Shown here piece after piece: positions 1 to 10,811 of a DNA stretch of 64,000 bases (within the stretch, counting starts at the first letter, position 1; every line of letters begins with the position of its first letter). Below the pieces are notes generated by a model. It was not told the DNA's origin. It did no database searches and saw only the letters and a program-made list of their open reading frames with translations. The translations under genes and the position numbers were made by a program. Origin of the DNA: Apodospora peruviana (taxonomy: Eukaryota > Ascomycota > Sordariomycetes > Sordariales > Lasiosphaeriaceae); the NCBI GenBank assembly GCA_033439685.1, contig JAUEDM010000001.1:5580001-5644000 (forward strand). Direction: 5' to 3'.

Positions 1-1074
1 AAGATGGTCACCTTACCTAATATCCTGGCTCACCTCCTAACCTGCCTTCCCTAGGTACCTGCAGGTATTCTTCGTATCCAATCATGTCAGCTATATGACT
101 TACACCACTTGGCAGCGAGATCAGTACTAGCACGGTGAACAATACGCGCGCTATCTCTAGCTATACGACCACGACCACCAACGACGTCCGTCCCGAGTAT
201 CCGGTGAAGATCTTCTTCACCTTTACACCGCGCCGGCCCGCCAGCTGGCCGCCTCGGTCGACTGACCCTGTTTTCTTTTTTCAGCACAGACTATTTACCC
301 ACGTCAGATTCCTGTTGGCGATTTCTTTACCCCCTTTGCCGTATATCTGTTGTTCCCGCCTCGAGCCAGTTTGATGTCGAAAGAAGCTCCGTGCCGTACG
401 GGTCCGTATGTATGCATGTGGTTGTCTAAACACAGTATGCATGTTGCTCTTTAAAGTCGCCAACCATCACACCCAAGTCCACTTGTTTCGTTGGCACCAT
501 TCGGCAGAAATACGACGACGAGGAGAAGGTCTTGATGAAGTTGGATATCCCGGGGGAAGAGGAAGAGCAAGCAAGGGTTGTTGTCGTTGTTGTGCTGGGT
601 GTGTGTCTCCGCGGATGAGATCCGGTCTCTGGTGGTAAGTTTTCTACTATCAACCCGGCCAGGTAGGTGTGAGCGAGCCGGCGAGCGAACAACCGAATCT
701 CTCTGTCGAGCATGAGACAAAACTCGTCCAACACGGTCAGTCTTGGTTTCGAATCTATTGACGGCTGTTGGCTTGAAAGATATTGCCTTCCCCGCCTATT
801 ATAAGCGTGGATCAGCTTGGTCTGCTCTCGATTCGGGTTGTATTTGGAATATGGCTGTTGTTACTCTCTTTCCTTGTCAAGGGTGACGATAGCTGTAATG
901 TCGTATCCCTTGGTATAACTGTAAGGGGCTCGCTCACCAAGTTAGACCGACTGACCAAACTCCAGTCTCGTACGGACTCGAGGTTGGGTTCGACTGGATA
1001 ACTAGTAGCGAGCAGTTTTTTATTTGTTGTTATTCTATCCTTGGCTATACGCACGCACCATACATGTATTAGCC
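1..1074. other. intergenic, no gene recognised
   Basis: Both strands hold only short overlapping reading frames without family resemblance. A CTAGGTACCT palindrome occurs at 51-60, one of a set of similar motifs scattered through the intergenic DNA of this window. I see no other feature. Confidence 0.6.
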
Positions 1075-1458
1075 ATGTCTGTGTTGCCAAAGACTGGCGG
1101 CGGCAGTCACCCACAGCTTGATGATGCGGCGAAGAAAGCCAAGGAGCTGTTCATCATAGAGTAAGTAACGTGCCTCCCTGCCCGTCTCTCATGCAAGTGT
1201 GTGTTGGGTTGGGGCTTGAGAGAAGATGCGGAGAGAGGAAAGATGAAAACGACAATGTACTGAACCCCTTGTTTGACTGTTAATGCAGACTCTCGAGCAA
1301 TCCCAAGATCTCGAGCCACCCCCTTCGCTTCAAGACAACTTCAACGCCAGCGGCGGCACATCACGGCCACGGCCACGAGTTCGGACTAGAGCAAGACTCC
1401 AGGGACTTGGGAGCAGACGCAATAGCAAGGGATAGATCTCCTGCAGCAAGCCAAGCCA

Positions 1459-3212
1459 ATGGGGACGAGACCGGTCACTACCAACAACAATGGCGACCAA
1501 ACTGCTGCTGCGCTTGATACTGGATGGCGACCCTGGAAGGTAGTCGTAGGAAATTTTTGCCTGACGGTGCCGACATACGGCCTCCTGAGCAGCGTCGGTC
1601 TTTTCCAGACGTATTGGGCCGAGCACCAACTCCAGGGCTGAACGGCGAGCGAGATTTCGTGGATCATATCCGTCTTTGGCTTCGTGATGTGCCTCTTCGC
1701 GGGCCCTTGCGGCGTGTTGTTTGATCGCTACGGCTCCGGCTGGCTGCTTGCCGCCAGCACATCGGCCTATGCCGGGTCCTTCGTCGGGCTCGCCTTCTCG
1801 GCGACGTACGCCCACTTCATGGGCTGTCTGATGGTGGCGGGTATCTCTGCCAGTACGTACGGCGGGCGGTTAGCTGCCTTTTTTGTGTCATTCCATGTCT
1901 GTTCGTGTAACCATGTTTACTTTTTTCCTTGTTGGTTCTTCTTCTTCTAAGTGCGGCATACTAACAGAAACATGATGGATGTTACCTCAGCGGCCCCCAC
2001 AACGGTTGCGTTCTCCGTTATGAGCCAATGGTTCAGTGTCAGTGTCAGAGAAGGCCTGGCGACGGGCTGTGTGACGGTGGGCGCCGCGTTCGGTGGCATA
2101 CTCTTCTCGCTCGTCCTCCAGCAGCTCTTTGAGAGCCTCTCCTGGAAGTGAGCCGTCCTCGTCCTCTCAGCCATCATCCTCGGTTTCATGGCGCTGGGAA
2201 ATGCGCTCGTTGAGACAAACATGTCGCACCACCGCCGCCGGACGGCTTCCGGCAGCAGCGGAACGGCTTGGGACGGTGCCGTGGTGTCCAAGATATTGAC
2301 ATCGTCCCGTTTCTGGCTGGTCAGCTACGCCATCTTTGGCCAGTCTTTTCTCTTCTTGTCTCAGCCTCCGCCTAACCTGCCGACAGCGTATGAGCTAGTT
2401 CTTTTCATCCAGTTGGGGTCCATTCCCACATATGCCGTCCTTAGCAATTTCGGGGACAAGCAGTTTTATCTGGTGATGTCGTACAATATGTGAGTCAGTC
2501 TTTCTTCTTTCTTGATCCCTTTTTGTCATCCGTACAAAACAAACAAAAAGCTCAACTGGTTGACTGAATAAGAGGTGCCATCATTGGTAGAACGGCACCC
2601 CTGTGGCTGTCGGATAGAAAGCTGGGCCCACTTAACACCATCATCATGATGAACATGTTCACCCTCCTCGTAGTTCTACTTATCTGGCTTCCATTTGGGT
2701 CAACAGTTCAGGGGTTGTTTACGGCCATCGTCTTGTTAGGAATTGGCACCGGAAGCTTCGTGCCCCTTGGCGGTAAGCTGATTTCTCTCCTCTCCTCTCC
2801 TTTCTTCAACCTCTGACGACCTGGGTACCTGGATCTACGGTTTTACTAACAAGAGAGCATGAAAGTTTCTTGTGTAAGCGCGCTTTGCGGACCCGTACAT
2901 ACCGGCACATGGCTGGGCTCTGTCTATACCGTTGTTAGTTTTGCGTAAGAGCCGCTCCATCATTCTCTCTTGCGTCACCTCCTTCCAGACGCCGGTGCCA
3001 CCGGAAGAGGGGAAAGCAGATCCGGTTAACTGACCGTGGGATGATCCAGGACCCTAATTGGAAATCTAGCGACAGGTGCGATCCTCGCTGCATACAAGTC
3101 CGATGGCCTGATAGCCTTCCTCGCCGTTGTTCTGCTTTCGGGTCTGATCAGCGCCACGGCTCTCCGGTGGCTTTGTCACGGACGGCGGTTGATCTTGAGA
3201 CGGAAGATTTAG
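1459..3212 (+). pseudogene. MCT-like MFS transporter relic
   Basis: Spliced reading shows a monocarboxylate-porter-like MFS carrier. There is a WRPWKVVVGNF start of helix 1, SWIISVFGFVMCLFAGPCG in helix 2 and SQWFSVSVREGLATG after helix 4. The C-terminal helices run through exons near 2570-2774, 2864-2945 and 3050-3212, ending at TAG 3210-3212. Two in-frame TGA codons interrupt otherwise continuous homology. The first is at 1639-1641, just before TASEISWII. The second is at 2149-2151 in the usual W-A-V position after SLSWK. The frame resumes unchanged after each, and no GT-AG intron can remove them. A possible upstream exon (ATG 1075, donor 1161, acceptor 1288) enters in another frame, so a frameshift near 1470-1510 is also possible. 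Members of this family move monocarboxylates or related solutes across the plasma membrane; this copy probably makes no full-length product. Sequencing error is the alternative. Confidence 0.75.
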
Positions 3213-3763
3213 TCTTCCGGTGGTCCTGTCTCGATGTTTGCCGCCACCGCCACCTTTGGCTTGGGTAGTGACCCCTTGGGTTGCACAGCAGGAGCTCTAC
3301 GGCAAACCATCAGCCTTGTGTTTGTTAGGTACCCAACCGTCCCACAGCCAGCCTATGGCGACATTCTCTCTTTTCTTCTTTCCTCGAGATTTGATCCAAC
3401 GGCATTTTTTTGATGCGGTATTGCTGCATGATACGTTTGTTGGCATGATATCAGCGGTGAGCAAAATATGGTGAGCATGAGGGTCAGTTGTGAGTTGTGA
3501 GTTGTCACCTATTGGGCAGTAAAAGAGGCCCCTTTGTCACTTGATGTTGGAGTTTATTCGACTCCTCGGAAGCGGAGATGATAGACTGAGATACGTAATA
3601 TGCTTGTCCTCCGAACTTCCCGTCTCGCCATACGGAATGTTTGTCAGTCTGACCAAACAATAGCCCTTACACATGACGACAGCCAACTAGACGGCACCAC
3701 TACGCAAAAAAGATGTGCGGGAAATGCGGTTCATCCCAAGTGGCTTTTTGACCAAGGTAGGTA

Positions 3764-3991
3764 CACCATTCCACGGTAAATAGTAAGGTAGCCATCGAGG
3801 ACTTACAAGGGACCCAGTTCGCAACTTTCAAAGCTCCTGGTAGCCATGCTGGAAATACTCATTTTAAGCAGCAAATATTCCTTGTAACTACCGTCTCAGG
3901 CCCCGGCAGCCGATCGCAAGAGATATCACGGAAAAGGAATCTACAAGGTTTTGTAGAGTCCACGATGGCTACTATTTACCGTGGAATGGTG
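3764..3991. mobile_element. MITE-like inverted-repeat element
   Basis: The left arm starting at 3764 (core CCATTCCACGGTAAATAGTA, then CCATCG and GGACT) reappears as a near-perfect reverse complement ending at 3991. The arms are roughly 40-50 bp and differ by a 5-nt insertion (AGGTA) in the left arm plus a few substitutions. The interior of about 130 bp has no coding capacity. This is the organisation of a miniature inverted-repeat element or a stable hairpin. I could not identify a clear target-site duplication, so the class is unknown. Confidence 0.55.
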
Positions 3992-4515
3992 CTCTGGCGC
4001 AACTGCCCAGCGAATAAGAAAAGCGAGCTCATACAGGGGTAGGGAGATAGGTACCTTATAAACTACCTAGGCAAACCAGAAACTGACCGAGAGTAATGTT
4101 AACCCATCGATGACCTGGCGTAGTATATCTTGAAGTGAGTTGGCAGGAAACCGAGCTCGAAAAGGATAGAGCTAAAGAGGTCATGTTCCAACAACCAAGT
4201 TCCCGGAACCGCAGCCTGTCCGGGACCTTGCAGTAGCAGCGCTCACATCCGGCCGGATAGTAGCAGACTCGATCGACGGATGTTGGTATATACGTGGGGA
4301 TCTGGACATGGGAGAGGAGGATCGATCTCGTATTAACGTCCCCGATATGCTCCTCGTGATTCGTCCCCAAAGACGATACCTGCGTTATTAGGGGGAGAAA
4401 TCATACAAGAGATTTCTCTCGTCGGATAGCGTAACCTCCCTCGTGACCCCCATTCTGCTGTTTTCTTTCTTTTCCACCTAGAGAGAAAACGGCGTCATTC
4501 GAGACAAACAGCAGC

Positions 4516-4543
<28 letters not shown>
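4516..4543. repeat. (CA)14 microsatellite
   Basis: Uninterrupted CA dinucleotide tract of 28 bp in gene-poor DNA. Confidence 0.95.
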
Positions 4544-4546
<3 letters not shown>

Positions 4547-5774
4547 CATGCGTGGCGTCTCATTTCTGCCCTCTTCCAAGATTTTAACTGGGCCAAAAGT
4601 AAACGAGAGAGACATGGTTCATATGCCGAATGTCTAGCATCCACTCCCTCCTTTTTGTACGAGTGGCTTTGGTATTGGTCGCGCGCCATCTACGTTCACC
4701 GGCTTCCCATGCAGGAGACACGTACACCACAAGTCTAAGCCTCCTTTTTGCATTTCAGTTAGAGTAGTGGGGGACTGAGACATGCGGCGGCGGCTCATGT
4801 TTGACCACGTCTCTAACTCTAACCCGTAGTCTGATTCATGGTGCAGGTTGATAAAGGGGCACATAGGGAAGACGTGTGTGCATAGTGGTCCCCCCGCCAC
4901 AGTCACACTGCGTTGGTAACTATTCACCATCCACAACACTTCTCAAGTTACGGATATTAGATCGCCGGTTGAATTATCAACGGAGATTAGAACATGCCAG
5001 ATTGGATCGGGTATTACTCCTGGCACGAGTTAGTAATATATTATTACAAGTATACCTTTATTCCATGTCGAAATCCGTGCCAAGCACCTGCATTCCCTCG
5101 GTCAGGTTTGTGCTTGTAGGAAGCCGTCCTTGATCAAGCTCGATTGTCCGTACTTCTCTTTGACAACTCGCGGCGTAGCCAGCAGGAGACTCCCACGATT
5201 TTGCAGCGCTTTGGGCTGGCGCCGCGCAATAGAATGGAACCGTCCGTATGCTAAAATATCACCGGGTCGGTGTGCCGATGGCGACAATATGGCGGTAATA
5301 ACTGAAGTGTGTAAAGTAAGTAAGCTCGCAGGAAGGAAGATGACTGACAATGAAACTTTACACGTAGAAAGTGTAATCGTGGAAACACAAGAGTCTAGAT
5401 TCCATTCTAAAGTGAATTGATTTTTGTGGTCCAGATAACCAAGGTATTTTGATGGGTATCTGTATTGTCCTGAAGGGGTACTTGAGGAAGGGAGTCCATG
5501 GAATCCCAGTCTCTCAAGTAATTTCAGAACAAATGTCCCCGACTGCAAGTAGTGAATGAAGACAGCTCTCACATCTGCTTTAGGTTCATTTCGAACCAGG
5601 TGACTTCACATACACATACCTACCCAAACCTGACAAAATATAGGGAGTAGGTGAATAATCCATCGTTGGGACAAGCTCACTCAGCGACAAAACTCTTCCC
5701 TCGATGAACCACCATCGCACTTGGGCGGCGTGTTTATAAACAACCGGCAAAGTTTTGTCAAAACGCTCCCGCAG

Positions 5775-5824
5775 TTATGGTATCTGTAGAAGGTGCTGGT
5801 TATGGTATCTGTAGAAGGTGCTGG
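5775..5824. repeat. 25-bp perfect tandem duplication
   Basis: Two identical adjacent 25-bp units (each starting TTATGGTATCTG and ending GGTGCTGG) at 5775-5799 and 5800-5824. They lie about 75 bp downstream of the RPB7 stop codon, so probably in its 3' untranslated region. Confidence 0.95.
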
Positions 5825-5897
5825 ACACACGGTACTGAGCCAAGGAAGCAGGCCCAACGTAGAAGGCACGGCTCCAAACTTTTGAGCCATGGAAATT

Positions 5898-6600
5898 TTA
5901 TGCTTGGAGACATCTGCAACAGTATCATTAGCATGGCAGAAGACGGACCGTGCAAAGGGGTGCACATACCCAAGAAAATCTCCGTTAATGGTCCCAATGG
6001 CGTATAGTTGGTTGACTTCGGTCCTGATTCCCATAATCCTGAGGCGGACATGTGTCCCGACCTCGATCACCATATCGGCGTTGTTGGTATACTGGGGTGG
6101 CGTAGCGTTGGCATCGTATTGCAGTTCGGCGGGTACGTGCTAGTTACACCGTCAGCGCCAAATTCGTCTCCGAGGTTCCAACCTCCCCCCGTCTAAATTC
6201 TCATGGACGTACGATTCGTGAGGTGAAAACTTCGAGGGGTCCAACTCGTACGGAGAAACCGTGAGGGTTCACCTTGTCCGTGATTCCGTCAACCTAGACA
6301 ACATTAGCCAGACCGAGCCTGGGACAGAAACATCAAGCAAGGCAGACGGACCACTTCGCCCTTGTACGGCCGCCATACGACAGCGCGGTAGCCAACAGTA
6401 AACTCTGCCAGGCCACTGCCGGGAAGGATGCGGCCTTCGGACACATCAAAGGCATCCATGATGGCGATAATGTAGTAGTCGCCGGCGCAGGTGCCCTCCA
6501 CATCCTTGACCAACTTGGTCGTAACCAGCTCGTGCATGTTTCTGCCGAAGTAAGACGGATGGAGGGTGACCTGCCGCTCAAGGTTGTGAAGGAAGAACAT
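5898..6600 (-). CDS. RPB7: RNA polymerase II subunit RPB7
   Basis: Stalk subunit of RNA polymerase II that pairs with Rpb4, binds emerging RNA and acts in initiation and mRNA fate. Four exons: 6600-6352, 6293-6213, 6139-5970 and 5913-5898, with introns of 58, 73 and 56 bp. The product is 171 residues, the same as the yeast protein. It begins MFFLHNLERQVTLHPSYFG, the classical Rpb7 N-terminus, followed by the SHS2-type tip domain (GRILPGSGLAEFTVGYRAVVW) and then the S1/OB domain ending INGDFLG. The last exon is only 16 nt and encodes the final residues CLQA; it is supported by a TGCTAATG branch site and TTGCAG acceptor. The exon 1 donor (GTG then GTCCGT) is weak and could shift by one codon. 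The start is fixed by family homology. A (TG)16 tract lies about 230 bp upstream. Confidence 0.93.
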
Positions 6601-6828
6601 GGTGACGGCGTCGCGCTTCTTGTCGCTTGCTTGGTTATATCCTTTATTTGAGTGTTTATCGATCGAGCCTGGCGGAGGAGGCGGCAGCAGCAAGGATCAG
6701 GCTTCCAGCGCGCACGTGTTGGCGCTTGGCTGCAGGGCGGAAGAGAACAAAGTGGTCGAGATGGCGGTTTGGGGATTCGTGTGTTCCGTGTTCTGGGTCG
6801 AGGAGGTTCAGGTAGTGGGTGAGTGAGT

Positions 6829-6866
<38 letters not shown>

Positions 6867-8055
6867 AACGAATCGCTCACGACCGTCTCGGTCTATTTGT
6901 CGTTTCTCTCATTCGCGAGCCGGCCGGGAATGTGCAGCACGCTGATGCGCGATGAAGAACGCGGGTAAAGGTCAGAGAAGACGTGTGTGCTGTATGCTGG
7001 GTTGAGTCTTGATCCTTTCTTTGTGACGCGCTACTGTGGAGGGGAGGTCAGGTAAAAGTACGGACTAAGGTCGTGAACGCGGCGCTGATGGGACGGGACG
7101 GTTCCGGCGATGACGGGGGAGCAAAATTGGAGCTGACGGCCAGGCGGGTCACTGGAACAGCTGGCAAGGTGCCAGGCAGGGCTACAGCCGCAAAGTTTAA
7201 CGTGTGGTCTGTGCGTGACCTGCAGGAACAACCCCAGAATGCGCCAGGCGACTACGGGCAGGGCGGCCTTGGCGCCACCAGGGCACTCCAGCTTGGATTT
7301 TCATCCGGGCTTCTTCTCCAAGAGTCCGAACAAAACATGGATGCTACCATCTGCTTCTCAGAACTGTCTTTAAAACAATTGAGAGCTGGAGAGCCCGCAA
7401 TTAATACAGTATTATATACCTAGGTACCTACCAGGTAATCGATCCCAATCAGCAGAATACTTTGTTGGTTGGAGGCGCTGCTCTATTCCGTATGGAGTAT
7501 ATAAGGTACCTACCTATCCAAGCAACATGAAACATGTACCTATGTAGACTGAAGTGCAAGTTTGCTTCTCTGACTTTTAGATGGCCATCTTCCTGTTTCC
7601 AGGCCATGGAGTCCCGTCCCGTGAAATGGATGCCAATGTGTGGCCCCACGGGGAAGGGCGTACGGAGTACCTGCCAGTGGTATGGTCTTGACTGGATTAG
7701 CTTTAGTGAAGCATGCCACCAAGGGCAACCCCCACATCCGAGGCAAAACCCGTGGACATGCACAAGACGACTCTCTTGAATATAAGGTACGTACCGTATG
7801 GAAACTCATCCAAGACCGAATTGGCCAAACACCTGATCATCAGATCACAACTCGTTTTCAACGCCCTCATCCGTCCTCGTGAGCGCAATCCATCACATAA
7901 ACTACCTCTCCTCAATTTTTAGAAGAAAAAAGCTCTTTCAGCAACCGTGCAAGCCGGTGCCGACGTCCTGGAAGTTGAGATTGTATTGATTCTCATCGGG
8001 CGACCTCGAACCTCATCCCGCCTTTCTCACCTCGTCTACCTTCACAGAATCCAGC
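6601..8055. other. intergenic between RPB7 and MPO1
   Basis: Divergent promoter region of RPB7 (-) and MPO1 (+). It holds a (TG)16 tract and several AGGTACCT/TACCTAGGTA-type motifs (7417-7440, 7501-7520) plus a GTACGGAGTAC palindrome at 7660-7670. No coding region is supported. Confidence 0.6.
6834..6865. repeat. (TG)16 microsatellite
   Basis: 32-bp pure TG tract in the upstream region of RPB7; an overlapping imperfect GAGTGAGTGTGTC precedes it. Confidence 0.95.
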
Positions 8056-8850
8056 ATGTCCCTCGATCTAGAAAAACAGCTCACCTTCGTAAGTTTTCTC
8101 TCCAGAATGAAGCCGAGCCTCACACAATCCGTGCGTACCACGATGGTTGAAAGGGTAGCTGACCACTTTGGAGCCGGAATGCAGTACGGTGCCTATCACC
8201 ACAACCAGATGAACGTGGTTATCCACATAATATGCGTGCCTCTGATTCTATTCTCTGGATTTGAAATTGTATGCCCTGCCCCCGTGCCCCTATCCCTAAC
8301 ACGGCCAAAGCGTGAACCGGGTAGCAGCGAACTCATCACTGCCGTATCCTCATCATCATCCTGACAACGCCGTGCATCACCACAGGCTTCCAACTACGGG
8401 CCCTTCTTCAGCCTACCATCGTGGCTCCAAATACCCTACCTCACACCCAACCTGGGGACCTTTGCGGCTTTGACTTGGGGCGGGCTCTATGTCCTTCTTG
8501 AGCCGGTAGCCGGGACCGCCCTGGCCCTGATCTGCCTCGGCGCCGCAGCGTGGACCAACTACCTGCGGATAGGAAACCCGGTCGGTGTCACGCAGGTGGC
8601 CATCGCCACGCACATTGTGTGCTGGCTGCTGCAGTTTGTCGGCCACGGCAAGTTCGAGGGCAGAGCGCCCGCCCTGCTGGACAACCTGTTCCAAGCCATC
8701 TTCCTCGCCCCGCTCTTCGTCTGGCTCGAGGTCCTCTTCGCCATCGGTTACAGGCCGGACCTGAAGTCCCGCGTCAACAAGGCCGTCGAGGTTGAGATTG
8801 CCAAGTTCCGGGCCGGGAAGGCGGCCGCAAAGGCCGGGAAGGCGCAGTGA
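8056..8850 (+). CDS. MPO1: Mpo1-like 2-hydroxy fatty acid dioxygenase (DUF962)
   Basis: Homologue of yeast Mpo1/YGL010W, an ER membrane Fe(II)-dependent dioxygenase. It shortens 2-hydroxy fatty acids by one carbon during phytosphingosine breakdown. Exons: 8056-8088, 8185-8268 and 8386-8850; introns of 96 and 117 bp with good GT-AG signals. The product is 193 residues. The family start MSLDLEKQLTF joins directly to YGAYHHNQMNVVIHIICVPL, whose histidines are the expected metal ligands. A second conserved histidine region, IATHIVCWLLQFVGHGKFEG, lies in exon 3. Several hydrophobic segments (PLILFSGFEI, LTWGGLYVLLEPVAGTALALI, LDNLFQAIFLAPLFVWLEVLF) fit a multi-span ER protein. The C-terminus is a short Ala/Lys-rich tail. 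Without splicing, the first exon seems to run into unrelated sequence. Confidence 0.9.
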
Positions 8851-9706
8851 TTATTAGCTCTGGAGACGACTGCCGTCATCTTTGGGCCGTATGTCGACAT
8901 CGGAATTTATCGGCTCCTCCCGTGTCTGCTGCAACAATCGACGGCAGAGTCATGCAGCCGGCCATCGTCCAGTGGGTCAAGGTGTTGGGCGAATGGCAAT
9001 ATCGGTGATGGGATCTGGTACGCTGTGCTGAGGTTTCGATGATTGCTATCATGAAAGACAGAACACAGAACAGAGGAGAGGGGATAGAGTGGCTTGGGAT
9101 AAAAGCTGGTCAACTTGATGGACCGACCTTCTATTTCAGTTCACACCCACAACAACCTGGTTCATACAGATAGGAGCCCGCCACACGGAGATGAATGTTG
9201 TCACACTTCTTTTTTTGTCTGTATCCCGTTATTGCCAAATTTCATGTGACATCTGGAGCTCACTGAGTGGCCCAAGACATCCGAGAAACCATACATCAAA
9301 TACGGTCCTGACTTCCAAGAAGGACCTGACCAATGCTGCATCTTGAGTTGGAATATAAGGAAAAGCTGCCAGCTGTCTTTCATCTTTCACTGGCTAAGGT
9401 AGGTAGGTACCAGGTACTTGTGCGTATACTTACATTTGCTGAGCTGGCATTTTGCGCCGACGCGAGTTACCTTGGGTTTCTTTGTCGTAGAAAATCCAAG
9501 GTACCTCCTGGTATCTGGTAAAAACCTAAGCCTCTCTACCCCACCTTCACGCGTCTCCTAACTCAAGCTCTATCCAAGCACCCTTCCAAAACCACACGCG
9601 ACCACAAACATCGACCACAGATACCTAACCCGAAAGTTGGCGATCGACTACTACCTTAGTAACCAGCACTGCGGCCTCACCGCAACATTGAACAACAGAA
9701 AGAAAG
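8851..9706. other. intergenic MPO1 to Apq12-like gene
   Basis: Holds the MPO1 3' region and the promoter of the next gene. AGGTAGGTAGGTACC (about 9398-9412) and AGGTACCT (about 9499) motifs are present. No gene is seen. Confidence 0.6.
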
Positions 9707-10325
9707 ATGGATTTACCTGTGCAGTGGGCGTTGGGCTTAGTACACGGTATATTTCAACCAGACCAGACCAGACCTAATAAAAACAAACCTCGACTTATAA
9801 CTAACCTGACCACCGGGGAAAAAAGGCCTCCTACCTTCAACCACCATCGAATTCATCAACCAGAACATCCTCGCCCCCTCAAGTCCCGTCCAGTCCCTCC
9901 GGCGCACGGCCGTCGCAACCGCCTCCTCCGCCTCCCGACAAATGTGGCCCGTCGTCGCGCCGCTCGCCGACCGCCTAATGCAGGCCCTCTACGCGTCACC
10001 CGACATCGTCGTGCTCATCGTCTTCCTTTTTATCCTGTTGGTCGCCGTCCAGATCCTCAACTGGACCCGGCGCGTCATGATGTGTCTCACCGTCCTCGCG
10101 TTCCGCCTTGCCTTTTACGCCGGGCTGGTCGCGCTCGCGGCGGCGGTCTGGCAGCGCGGCCTCGAGGCTTCGGTGCGCGATGCGGTGGTGGTCGGTAGTA
10201 AGCTTTACGGGTACGCGATGGGGCTCAAGGACGTCTTTGTGCGCGAGTATCAGCGATACGAGGCGCAGCAAGCACAGGCAGCAGCTGGTGGTGGTGGTGG
10301 TAGTTACGGACGGCGGAATTACTGA
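9707..10325 (+). CDS. Apq12-like nuclear envelope protein
   Basis: Probable member of the Apq12 nuclear pore assembly/biogenesis family. These are small ER/nuclear-envelope membrane proteins that affect membrane fluidity, pore assembly and mRNA export. Two exons: 9707-9746 and 9826-10325 (79-bp intron, branch region CTAACCTGACC). The product is 179 residues beginning MDLPVQWALGLVHGLLPST. Two adjacent hydrophobic segments (DIVVLIVFLFILLVAVQIL and VLAFRLAFYAGLVALAAAVW) flank a short basic loop. They are followed by an amphipathic region and a Gly-rich end (GGGGGSYGRRNY). Assignment rests on size, paired membrane segments and general resemblance to filamentous-fungal homologues, not on a catalytic motif. 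Another small ER membrane protein is the alternative. It is convergent with GPN3. Confidence 0.65.
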
Positions 10326-10811
10326 GGAGGAGGGTATAATGGAATACCGGTGGTGTAGAGAGAGAATTGCCGCGACCGAGGCGTTGAGGGATTGATTTGA
10401 TATTTGGGTATGGGCAACAATGGTTCAAGGTACATGATAAGGACTTATACACGGACGACTACGGCGGCGATCTGTTGGGTTATATGGGATATTTTACACC
10501 TAGGCGATCGACACGTGACAGGAGTAACGGGCCTTGAGGAGATTAACGGTTTGGTCAACAATGTTTGGACAGCACGAATAATCAGATTCGTGTCAAAACA
10601 GACATCTACTTTTGGGTGAAAAAATGCGGGTTCCCATCCCAACGCCAACGCTAACAAAGATCCGTCTATATGCAGATTCCCTCCCATGGCTGTCTCCAAT
10701 CTCGTTTGAGTCTGGGAGAACGTAAAGTATATAAGCCAACAAAACCCAAATGCATGACCCGCCAAGCCCCCCGGATAGCATGCTGGCTGCAAGTATATGT
10801 TCTGCCAACAG
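10326..10811. other. convergent intergenic Apq12-like/GPN3
   Basis: Shared 3' region of two convergent genes; no coding signal or repeat recognised. Confidence 0.6.

Larger units (their letters stand above)
3213..5897. other. gene-poor stretch with repeats
   Basis: No protein family is recognisable on either strand. The longest open frame (5102-5572, minus) lacks domain or signal features. The stretch does contain a MITE-like inverted repeat, a CA microsatellite and a 25-bp duplication, which are listed separately. The right end is probably the RPB7 3' untranslated region. Confidence 0.6.

Noticed and set aside
5102..5572. 156-codon minus-strand open frame
   Set aside because: Composition unlike neighbouring genes, no motif, no convincing splice or start context.
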